64,000 nt of DNA from Sphaerisporangium cinnabarinum (GTDB lineage Bacteria; Actinomycetota; Actinomycetes; Actinomycetales; Cellulomonadaceae), in contig QAPD01000004.1 in NCBI GenBank assembly GCA_003052455.1, positions 172,620 through 236,619 of the forward strand. The letters run 5' to 3'. A program made the translations under genes and the position numbers. The notes beneath the pieces were generated by a model. That model was not told where the DNA came from and made no database searches. It saw only the letters and a program-made list of their open reading frames with translations. Within the stretch, counting starts at the first letter, position 1. The number at the start of each line of letters is the position of its first letter. Below, piece after piece: positions 8,468-15,783 of this stretch.

Positions 8468-10087
8468 TTGAGAACGTTCACCCTGACCCTGTCCGGCCGC
8501 GCCGTCGCGGCCGTCGTCGCGCTCGTGCTCGCGTGCGCCGCCCTCGCCGCGACGGTCGCGTACACCGTCGCCGACTCCCGGGCGTCGGCCGCCGCCGCGC
8601 GCGCCGAGGGTGCCGCGGCACCGGTGCTCGCGGCCGGGACCGCACCGGCCAACCCGCTCGGCATCACGTCCGCGCAGTACGCGACCGCGACGGCGACCGC
8701 CGCGGCGGAGAAGCCGAAGGTCGTCGTCGTCGCGACCGGCGGCACGATGGCCGGCAAGGCGACCGGCCGCGACACGTTCACGAGCTACCGCGCCGGCACG
8801 TACCGCATGGAGGACATGCTGAACACGCTGCGGCCCGAGCTCGACGCCGTCGCCGACGTCACCGCCGTCCAGTTCGGCAACGCCGGCTCGTCCGGCTACT
8901 CGATGGAGCAGTTCCACGCGCTCACGCTCGAGGTGGAGAAGCAGCTGAAGACCGCCGACGCCGTCGTCGTCACGACCGGTACGGACACGCAGGAGGAGTT
9001 CGCGTACTGGCTCGACCTCACCGTGCGGTCGCGCAAGCCCGTCGTCACGTCCGGCTCGATGCGCCCGTGGGGGTCGGGCGCCGGGCCGGACTCGAGCCTC
9101 GTGTTCGGCACGGACGCGCCCGCGAACCTCTACAACGCGATCAAGGTCGCCGCGTCCCAGCAGACGTTCTGCTTCGGCACGGTGCTCATGCTCAACGACG
9201 AGATCCAGGCGGCCCGCGAGGTCACGAAGTCGAACTCGTACCGCACCGACACGTTCCAGACGCGCGAGTACGGCGTCCTCGGCTGGATCGACGGCGACAA
9301 CGTGACGCTCGGCCGGGCCCCGGCGCGCGTCCTCGCGTGCGACACCGAGGAGTGGTTCACGCCGTTCGACCTCGCGAAGGTCGACCCGAAGACGCTCCCC
9401 CGGGTCGAGATCCTCATGTCCTACCAGCAGGCCGGCGGCGAGGCCGTGACGGCGTTCGCGAACGCGGGCGTGCAGGGCATCGTCACCGCGGGGACGGGCG
9501 CCGGCGGCATCTCGTCCGCCATGGGCCAGGCCCGGACCGCCGCGGTCCGCGACAAGGGCGTCTGGTTCGTCTCGACGACGCGCACCGGGTCGGGGTCGTC
9601 GTACGGGGGCGGCAACGGCATCATCGCGGGCGGCGACCTCACGGCCGTGAAGGCGCGGCTCCTGCTGCTCCTCTCGCGCGCCTTCACCGACGACTTCGCG
9701 ACCGCCCAGGGCTGGTTCACGACCTTCGGCAACGCGTCGTTCGACCAGTCCGCGACGGCGGCCACGGTCGGCGCGGAGCCGGGCTCGACGACGGTCCGCT
9801 TCTCCGGCACCGCGACGCCGTCGTGCAAGGCCGCGGGCAAGCAGCTCTGGCTGACGGCGTCCGTGACGAACGAGGACACGGTCCCGATCGACGTCCACGT
9901 GCAGACCCCCGCGGGCGAGCACACGTTCTCGGCGGTCCCCGCCGGCGAGTCGGCCGAGAAGACGCTCGCGGTGAAGGCCAAGACGCTCGACGCGGGCGAG
10001 ATCACGCTCGTCGCGACGAAGGACGTCGAGGGACGGGCCGTCCAGACGGAGACGACCGCCGCCTACCCGGAGACGGCCTGCCGCTGA
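8468..10087 (+). CDS. Exported type II L-asparaginase with C-terminal beta domain
   Basis: 539 residues. Start TTG 8468 follows GGAAGG (8455-8460) by 7 nt. A single hydrophobic helix (residues 12-35) gives export or membrane anchoring. The asparaginase core has ATGGTMAGK (nucleophile Thr about residue 93), VVTTGTDTQEEFAYWLD (second Thr-Asp pair), VVTSGSMRPW and NDEIQAAREVTKSNS (catalytic Lys). It should hydrolyse asparagine, perhaps glutamine, outside the membrane. Unusually, about 95 extra residues follow the core, with CKAAGKQLWLTASV, VQTPAGEHTFSAVPAGES and a final Cys. A closely similar module ends the nearby esterase. Palindrome copy A follows the stop by 26 bp. Confidence 0.9.
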   Translation: MRTFTLTLSGRAVAAVVALVLACAALAATVAYTVADSRASAAAARAEGAAAPVLAAGTAPANPLGITSAQYATATATAAAEKPKVVVVATGGTMAGKATGRDTFTSYRAGTYRMEDMLNTLRPELDAVADVTAVQFGNAGSSGYSMEQFHALTLEVEKQLKTADAVVVTTGTDTQEEFAYWLDLTVRSRKPVVTSGSMRPWGSGAGPDSSLVFGTDAPANLYNAIKVAASQQTFCFGTVLMLNDEIQAAREVTKSNSYRTDTFQTREYGVLGWIDGDNVTLGRAPARVLACDTEEWFTPFDLAKVDPKTLPRVEILMSYQQAGGEAVTAFANAGVQGIVTAGTGAGGISSAMGQARTAAVRDKGVWFVSTTRTGSGSSYGGGNGIIAGGDLTAVKARLLLLLSRAFTDDFATAQGWFTTFGNASFDQSATAATVGAEPGSTTVRFSGTATPSCKAAGKQLWLTASVTNEDTVPIDVHVQTPAGEHTFSAVPAGESAEKTLAVKAKTLDAGEITLVATKDVEGRAVQTETTAAYPETACR

Positions 10088-10113
10088 CCCCCTGGCCCGC
10101 CACCCCACCCCCA

Positions 10114-10181
10114 CCCCACCGAGCACGGGGATAGCGACCAGATCCGCACCGATCCGGTCGCCGTCCCCGTGCTCGGCGGGG
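10114..10181. repeat. Dispersed palindromic element, copy A
   Basis: Long imperfect inverted repeat: GAGCACGGGG at 10121-10130 is mirrored by CCCCGTGCTC at 10165-10174, and the arms continue inward through GCGACC/GGTCGC to a short centre. Copies B (10991-11050) and C (13640-13703) share the arms. Its position just after the asparaginase stop fits a transcription terminator. Confidence 0.85.
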
Positions 10182-10259
10182 TGGTGGGCGTTCCGGTGGG
10201 GGCCGGTGGCTTTGTCCCGTGACACTCCCATGGTTACGCAGGGATCCTCACCAATCCCG

Positions 10260-10265
10260 TAGGGT
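10260..10265 (+). promoter_or_regulatory. Possible -10 element of the small GH19 gene
   Basis: TAGGGT lies 45 bp before the GTG start, fitting the actinobacterial TANNNT -10 pattern. No convincing -35 was found. A GAGGGGGA ribosome-binding site follows, shortly before 10311. Confidence 0.35.
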
Positions 10266-10310
10266 GGGCGCGGTCGCGGCGTCGCGGCCGCCGCCGACGA
10301 GGGGGATCCC

Positions 10311-10961
10311 GTGACCGACCCGACGACCACCACCGCACCGACGACGTTCGTGGTGACCGAGCAGCAGTTCGACGCGATGTTCCCGGAGCGGAACCCGTTC
10401 TACACGTACGCCGGGCTCGTCGCGGCGACGGTCGCGTACCCCGCGTTCGCGACGTCGGGCGGCGACCGCGTGGCCCGGCGCGAGGCCGCGGCGTTCCTCG
10501 CGCAGGTGAGCCACGAGACGCACGGGCTGGAGCACGTCGTCGAGGTCAACACCATGAACTACCCGCACTACTGCGACCCGGCGCAGCCGTACGGGTGCCC
10601 CGCCGGGCAGGACGCCTACTACGGCCGCGGCCCGCTCCAGCTGAGCTGGAACTTCAACTACCGGGCGGCCGGGGAGGCGCTGGGGATCGACCTCCTCGCC
10701 GACCCGTGGCTCGTCGAGCAGGACCCGACCGTCGCGTGGCAGACCGCGCTCTGGTACTGGAACACCCAGCCCGGCACGGCCTCGATGACGTGCCACGACG
10801 CGATCGTCGGCGAGCACGGCTTCGCCGAGACCATCCGGTCCATCAACGGCCCGCTCGAGTGCGAGGGCGGCAACCCCCGCCAGATGAACAACCGCGTCCG
10901 CCTCTTCCGCCACTACGTCGAGATCGTCGGAACGACGACGGGCAACCACCTCACCTGCTGA
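10311..10961 (+). CDS. GH19 chitinase-like protein without signal peptide
   Basis: 216 residues from GTG 10311. It is essentially a bare, loopless bacterial GH19 domain with HETHGLEHVVEV, where the two Glu residues (69 and 78) are nine apart as in Streptomyces ChiG-type enzymes. It also has NYPHYCDPAQPYGCPAGQ, YYGRGPLQLSWNFNY and the end GTTTGNHLTC. It is close in sequence to the secreted chitinase at 26138. The N-terminus, TDPTTTTAPTTF, looks like a linker; there is no hydrophobic leader and no carbohydrate-binding module. It may therefore be cytoplasmic, released by lysis, or the remnant of a longer secreted enzyme. Confidence 0.85.
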   Translation: MTDPTTTTAPTTFVVTEQQFDAMFPERNPFYTYAGLVAATVAYPAFATSGGDRVARREAAAFLAQVSHETHGLEHVVEVNTMNYPHYCDPAQPYGCPAGQDAYYGRGPLQLSWNFNYRAAGEALGIDLLADPWLVEQDPTVAWQTALWYWNTQPGTASMTCHDAIVGEHGFAETIRSINGPLECEGGNPRQMNNRVRLFRHYVEIVGTTTGNHLTC

Positions 10962-10990
10962 CCCGACCCCTCCCCACCACCGCCACCGCC

Positions 10991-11050
10991 GCCGAGCACG
11001 GGGTCAGCGACCGAAATCCCGAGGAAACGGTCGCCGACCCCGTGCTCGAC
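10991..11050. repeat. Dispersed palindromic element, copy B
   Basis: Left arm 10991-11013 pairs with right arm 11028-11050 (about 21 of 23 positions), with 14 nt between, including the central motif ATCCCGAGG shared in reverse with copy C. It lies between the convergent chitinase and esterase genes and is a likely bidirectional terminator. Confidence 0.85.
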
Positions 11051-11096
11051 TGCGTGCGGGGGCGGCGGCGGGCGGGGAGGGTGGGGTGGGGTGGGG

Positions 11097-13589
11097 TCAG
11101 GGGCAGGTGAGAGCGGCGTACGGGACGACGGCGGTGCGGCCGTCCGCGGTCGCGGTCGCCTCGCCCGCGGGGACGGTCGTGGCGCGGACGGCGAACGACC
11201 GGTAGGCCGACGCGCCCGGCGCGACGTCCGGGACGACGTGCGTGCCGTACGGCGTCGCGAGCTCGACGTCGACGGGCGCGTCCCCGGTGCTCGTCGCGCG
11301 CACGGCGACGTAGGCCTTGCCCGCGAGGCACCGTGTCTCGGCGGTGACGTCGAGCGCCGGGGTCGCGGCCCCGGCGTCGGGCACGACGGCGTCCCACGGG
11401 GTCCGGGCGACGAACACGTCGGCGGCGCCCGCGTTCGTCGCGCCCGCGGGGGCGCCGTACGTGAGCCCGGTGAGCAGCGCGGCGCCGTCGCGGCCGTCCG
11501 CGGCGGGTGCGGGGGCCGCGAACAGGTTCGCGTCGTCCCACTCGTCGGCGCCGTCGCGCTCGCGCGACCCGGTCTGCGTCGCCTCGCCCGGGGTGCCGTC
11601 GGCCGCGACGCGGAACGTCACGACGTCGACCCCGCCGACGGCCGTGCCCAGGGCGCCGTACGTCGTGCCGACGACGAGCACCGCGTCGTCGGCGCCGAGC
11701 ACGCCCGTCACGCCGCGGTCGTCGGTCGACGTCCCGACCTGCGTCGTCCACAGGACCTCGCCCGCGACGTCGAGGGCGCGCACGACGACGTCGTTGTCCC
11801 CGAGGTTGCCGTCCTCGCCGAGCGCCCCGCGCGTGTGCCCGACCGCGACGACCGACCCGTCCGAGCGCGCCACGAGACCGTTGACCTGATCGTTCTCGCT
11901 CGTCGCGACGGCGCGCAGCCACTCCTGCTCGCCGTCCGCGGCGTAGCGCGCGACCCAGCCGTCGTTCGCGCCCGCGCGCTCGGCCCCGGGCATCCCGCCG
12001 CCCGACACCCCGCCCACGTACACCGCGCCGTCGGGCGAGGCCGCGACCGCGAGCGCCTTGTCCTCGCCGGGGCCGCCCACCTGGCGCAGCCACAGCAGCT
12101 CACCCGCCGCGGAGACCCGCCCGACCAGCGCGTCCTTGTCCCCGGCGCTCGGCGCGTCGCCGACGGCGCCGCTCGTGTACCCGGCGACGTAGGCGCCGCC
12201 CGCGCCGTCGGGTGCGACGGCGTAGAAGCGGTCGGCCGCGCCGGGGTCGCCGGTCTGCAGCGTCCAGGCCCGCTCGCCCTCGGCGGTGACGGCCGCGACG
12301 AACCCGTCGTCGCGCGTCGTGCCCGCGTGGGCACCGTCGAGGTCGCCCTTCGTGTACCCGGCGACGAGCACGCCGCCGTCGGCGCCCGGCACGACGCCGT
12401 AGGCGCGGTCGTCCGCGGCCGTCGCGACCGCGTGCCGCCAGACCTCGGCGCCGTCGGCGTCACGTCGCACGACGACCGTGTCGAGCCCGCCCGCGGGCTC
12501 GTACCCGTCCCACGCGCCGGCGAGGTTCAGCGCGACGGCGGTGCCGCCGTCGGGCAGGGCCGCGACCCCGCCCGCGCGGTCGTCGCCCGCGGAGCCGAGG
12601 AGCTCGGCGTCCCACGGCGCGGCGGGCGTGGTGCGCAGGCGCGCCGAGACGTCGACGACCCCCTCGCGGAACGCGGGCCGCCAGACGTCCCAGTCGTGGC
12701 CGCCGTCGAGCACGCGCAGCTCGGCCGTCACGCCCGGGACGCGGCGCGCCTGGTTGTAGAGGCGCGCGGACTCGAAGTCGATGTCGTGCGTGGCCTCGGT
12801 GGGGTCGGGGTTGGCCCACTCGTCGTCGCCGACGGCGACGAACAGGTGCACCGGGAGCGCCGGGTCGAGCGCCGCGAGCGCCGCCGGGTAGGACAGCGCG
12901 GTGTACCGGTCGGCGTCGAACGGCGCGGTCCCGACGCCGTAGCCGCCGTGGTCGCGGGCCGACGAGTCCGCGGGCGGCTGCGGCACGTACACGGCGGGGC
13001 TCAGCACGATGCCCGCGGAGAACGTGTCCTGGTGGGCGAGCGTGAACCGCAGCGCGCCCGCGCCCCCCATGGAGTAGCCCCCGACGGCGCGCGCCTCGCG
13101 GTCCTCGACCGTGCGGTAGGTCGCGTCGACGTGCGCGACGAGGTCGCGCGTGAACGCCGTCTCGACGGCCGTGCCGGCGCCGGCGCCCGTCGCGTCCCCG
13201 GTGTACAGCGAGTCCGTGTACCAGGAGCCGCGGTCGTTCCACGGCGCGTCGGGCATGACGACGACCATCGGCTGGATGTCGCCCGCCCCGATGAGCTCGT
13301 CGAGGTCGCCCGTGACCTGCTGCCACGCGGCCTGCGTGTCGCCGCGGCCGTGCAGCAGGTAGAGCGTCGGGTACTCCTGCGCGGCGTCGTCGTAGCCGGG
13401 CGGCAGGTAGACCGTGTAGTCGATCGGGCCGGCCGCGGAGTCCGCGACCCGCCCCGCCTCGACCGTGCCTTGCTCCGCGGCGGTCGCGGGCAGGGCGAGC
13501 GCCGACCCGCCGATCGTCGCGCTCACCGCCAGCGCGGCCAGCGCGGCCGTCGTCCCGGGCCGCCGGTGCGGCCGTCGTGCTGCGTCCAT
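11097..13589 (-). CDS. Secreted esterase with beta-propeller and C-terminal module
   Basis: 830 residues from ATG 13589, chosen because GAGGAG stands 5 nt upstream. Signal peptide to about residue 38 (ALPATAAEQ). Residues ~50-320 are an esterase-D/feruloyl-esterase-type alpha/beta hydrolase: YTVYLPPGYDD, LLHGRGD, GGYSMGGAG (nucleophile Ser 173), VAVGDDEW (likely acid) and LDGGHDWDVW (His 298). Residues ~320-740 carry about seven repeats of the SBBP type (DGGVLVAGYTKGDLDG, GGAYVAGYTSG, GAVYVGGVSGGG). The last ~85 residues resemble the asparaginase tail (CLAGKAYVAVRAT, ATPYGTHVVPDVAPG, final Cys). The substrate may be an acylated polysaccharide; inferred only. Confidence 0.85.
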   Translation of the reverse strand: MDAARRPHRRPGTTAALAALAVSATIGGSALALPATAAEQGTVEAGRVADSAAGPIDYTVYLPPGYDDAAQEYPTLYLLHGRGDTQAAWQQVTGDLDELIGAGDIQPMVVVMPDAPWNDRGSWYTDSLYTGDATGAGAGTAVETAFTRDLVAHVDATYRTVEDREARAVGGYSMGGAGALRFTLAHQDTFSAGIVLSPAVYVPQPPADSSARDHGGYGVGTAPFDADRYTALSYPAALAALDPALPVHLFVAVGDDEWANPDPTEATHDIDFESARLYNQARRVPGVTAELRVLDGGHDWDVWRPAFREGVVDVSARLRTTPAAPWDAELLGSAGDDRAGGVAALPDGGTAVALNLAGAWDGYEPAGGLDTVVVRRDADGAEVWRHAVATAADDRAYGVVPGADGGVLVAGYTKGDLDGAHAGTTRDDGFVAAVTAEGERAWTLQTGDPGAADRFYAVAPDGAGGAYVAGYTSGAVGDAPSAGDKDALVGRVSAAGELLWLRQVGGPGEDKALAVAASPDGAVYVGGVSGGGMPGAERAGANDGWVARYAADGEQEWLRAVATSENDQVNGLVARSDGSVVAVGHTRGALGEDGNLGDNDVVVRALDVAGEVLWTTQVGTSTDDRGVTGVLGADDAVLVVGTTYGALGTAVGGVDVVTFRVAADGTPGEATQTGSRERDGADEWDDANLFAAPAPAADGRDGAALLTGLTYGAPAGATNAGAADVFVARTPWDAVVPDAGAATPALDVTAETRCLAGKAYVAVRATSTGDAPVDVELATPYGTHVVPDVAPGASAYRSFAVRATTVPAGEATATADGRTAVVPYAALTCP

Positions 13590-13639
13590 GGTGTCTCCTC
13601 GTCGAGATCCGTCCATTGCTCTGCCCCCCTCCCCTAAAC

Positions 13640-13703
13640 CCGCCGAACACGGGGTTGGCGACCGTTCTCGGGGGAATCCGGTCGCAGATCCCGTGCTCGG
13701 CGG
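13640..13703. repeat. Dispersed palindromic element, copy C
   Basis: The same ~64-bp palindrome as copies A and B, in the opposite orientation to B judged by its centre. It ends 2 bp before the stop codon of the CitE-like gene and starts 50 bp before the esterase ATG. It probably terminates the long minus-strand operon. Confidence 0.85.
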
Positions 13704-13705
13704 CG

Positions 13706-14566
13706 TCAGTGGCGGCGGCGGGACGCCAGCGCCAGGACGGTGCGCGCTCGCTCGACCATCGCGACGTCGAGGAACGTGCCGTCCGCGAGCGCCACGACGC
13801 CCGTGCCCGACGCCGCCGCGTCACCGACGCGCTCGACGACCTCCCGCGCGCGGTCCACCTCGTCCGGGGTCGGGAGGAACGCGTCGCGGATGGTGTCGAG
13901 CTGCGCGGGGTGGATCGCGGTGCGGCCGCAGAACCCGAGCGCGCGCCCGGCGCGGCACGACGCCGCGAGCCCGTCGAGGTCACGCACGTGCGTGAACGCG
14001 GACATCGCGGGCGACGGCAGCCCCGCCGCCCGGGCCGCGACGACGACCCGGCTGCGCGCCCACGCGAGCCCGGCCTCGTCGTCGACCCGCAGGTCGGAGC
14101 GCAGGTCGGCCTCGCCGAGCCCGAGGGACGCGACCTGCGGCGACGCCGCCGCGAGCTCGAACGCGTGCTCGACGCCGAGCGCCGACTCGACCAGCAGGTG
14201 CAGCGCGCGCCCGGGCAGCGCAGCAGCGAGCGCGCGCACCTCGTCCGCCGACTCGACCTTCGGCGCGCGCGCCCCGACGGCGAGCGGCAGCCCGGCGAGG
14301 GCCGCGACGTCGTCGGCGTGCCACGGCGTCGCGGGGTGGTTGATCCGCACCTGGACCCCGCGCGCGGCCGCCGCGTCGTCGAGCAGCGCGACGGCGTGCG
14401 CCCGCGCCTCGTCCTTGCGCGCCGGGGCGACGGCGTCCTCGAGGTCCACGAGCACGACGTCGGCCGCGGACCCGAGCGCCTTCGCGACCCGGTCGGGCCG
14501 GTCTGCGGGGACGTACAGCAGCGTCAGCGGCGGCGTGGCGCCCGGCCGGTCGCGCCGCCCCGTCAC
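13706..14566 (-). CDS. CitE-like HpcH/HpaI-aldolase/citrate lyase family protein
   Basis: 286 residues, ATG overlapping the CoA-transferase stop (ATGA). The CitE barrel shows LLYVPADRPDRVAKAL, ADVVLVDLEDAVAPARKDEAR (metal and CoA region), VRINHPATPW, LHLLVESALGVEHA (catalytic/metal Glu), LGLGEADLRSDL (metal Asp) and GFCGRTAIHPAQL. Family enzymes split or form C-C bonds in malyl-, citramalyl- or hydroxymethylglutaryl-type CoA thioesters. Placement directly after a CaiB-type CoA-transferase suggests a transferase-then-lyase pair for a hydroxyacid made by the operon; this is inference. No gene for a lyase partner subunit is present, so citrate lyase itself is unlikely. Confidence 0.85.
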   Translation of the reverse strand: MTGRRDRPGATPPLTLLYVPADRPDRVAKALGSAADVVLVDLEDAVAPARKDEARAHAVALLDDAAAARGVQVRINHPATPWHADDVAALAGLPLAVGARAPKVESADEVRALAAALPGRALHLLVESALGVEHAFELAAASPQVASLGLGEADLRSDLRVDDEAGLAWARSRVVVAARAAGLPSPAMSAFTHVRDLDGLAASCRAGRALGFCGRTAIHPAQLDTIRDAFLPTPDEVDRAREVVERVGDAAASGTGVVALADGTFLDVAMVERARTVLALASRRRH

Positions 14567-15783
14567 ACCGCCCCCTCGGCCCGGAGCTCCGCGACGCGCT
14601 CGGGCGAGAACCCGAGCTCGCCGAGCACCGCGTCGGTGTCGGCGCCGTGCGCGCGGCCGGTGAAGCGGATGACGCCGTCGTTCTCGGACATCCGGAACAG
14701 CGGGCCCTGCATGAGCATCGGCCCGAGCTCGGGGTCCTCGATCTCGTGGATCGTGCCGAGCGCGCGGAACTGCGGGTCGTCGACGATGTCCTGGGCGTCG
14801 TAGATCGGCGCGACGGCGGCCTGCGCCTCCTCGAACGCGGCGACGACCTCGTCGCGCGTGCGCTGCGCGATCCAGCCGCCGACGGCCTCATCGAGCAGGT
14901 CGGCGTGCTGCGCGCGCTCGACGCCGCTCGCGAACCACGGCTCGTCGACGATCTCGGGGCGCCCGACGAGGCGCATGACGCGCTCGGCGATGGACTGCGC
15001 CGACGTCGACACGGCGACCCACTGCCCGTCGCGCGTGCGATAGGTGTTCCGCGGCGCGTTGTTCGCGGACCGGTTGCCGGTGCGCGGCTGCACGGTGCGG
15101 AGCTGGTCCCAGCGCGTGATCTGCGGCCCGAGCATCGCGAGGATGGGCTCGATGATCGCCGTGTCGACGACCTGCCCGTGCCCGGTGCGCTCCCGCGTCG
15201 ACAGCGCGACCATGACGGCGAACGCGGTCGCGAGCGACGCGACGCCGTCGGCGAGCCCGAACGGCGGGAGGGTCGGCGGGCCGTCGGGCTCGCCGGTCAT
15301 CGCGGCGAACCCGCTCATCGCCTCGGCGAGCGTGCCGAACCCGGGGCGGGTGCGGTACGGGCCGACCTGCCCGAACCCGCTCACGCGCGCGAGCACGAGC
15401 CGCGGGTTGCGCGCGGACAGCTCGTCGTAACCGAGGCCCCAGCGCTCGAGCGTGCCGGGCCGGAAGTTCTCGATGACGACGTCCGCGTCGGCGACGAGCG
15501 CGAGGAACACCTCACGGCCGCCGTCGCTCCCGAGGTTCGCGGTGACGGTGCGCTTGTTGCGCCCGAGCGTCTTCCACCACAGGTTCACGCCGTCCTTCGC
15601 GGCGCCGTGGGTCCGCGACGGGTCGGGCTTCGTGGGGTGCTCGACCTTGACGACGTCGGCGCCCAGGTCGCCGAGGTGCATCGCCGCCATGGGCCCGGCG
15701 AACAGCGTCGACGCGTCGACGACGCGCAGGCCCGCGAGCGCGCCGGCGGCGGGATCGCGCGAGACGCGCGGTGCGTCCGTCAT
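14563..15783 (-). CDS. CaiB/BaiF-family CoA-transferase
   Basis: 406 residues, normal for the family. ATG at 15783 overlaps the upstream stop by 4 bp. Class III CoA-transferase motifs: LAGLRVVDASTLFAGPMAAMHLGDLGADVVKVEHP, NLWWKTLGRNKRTVTANLG, VVIENFRPGTLERWGLGYDEL and GFGQVGPYRTRPGFGTLAEAMSGF. The Asp of LGDLGADVVKVE is at the place of the acyl-accepting Asp or just before it; the exact catalytic residue needs alignment. It moves CoA from one thioester to a carboxylic acid, and with the downstream CitE-like protein it could activate and cleave an organic acid. Confidence 0.88.
   Translation of the reverse strand: MTDAPRVSRDPAAGALAGLRVVDASTLFAGPMAAMHLGDLGADVVKVEHPTKPDPSRTHGAAKDGVNLWWKTLGRNKRTVTANLGSDGGREVFLALVADADVVIENFRPGTLERWGLGYDELSARNPRLVLARVSGFGQVGPYRTRPGFGTLAEAMSGFAAMTGEPDGPPTLPPFGLADGVASLATAFAVMVALSTRERTGHGQVVDTAIIEPILAMLGPQITRWDQLRTVQPRTGNRSANNAPRNTYRTRDGQWVAVSTSAQSIAERVMRLVGRPEIVDEPWFASGVERAQHADLLDEAVGGWIAQRTRDEVVAAFEEAQAAVAPIYDAQDIVDDPQFRALGTIHEIEDPELGPMLMQGPLFRMSENDGVIRFTGRAHGADTDAVLGELGFSPERVAELRAEGAV

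Noticed and set aside
10311..10961. Prophage endolysin
   Set aside because: No holin or phage genes near; sequence is closest to the chromosomal secreted chitinase at 26138.
11091..13637. 848-codon open frame antisense to the esterase
   Set aside because: No domain, no RBS, mirrors the esterase codons.
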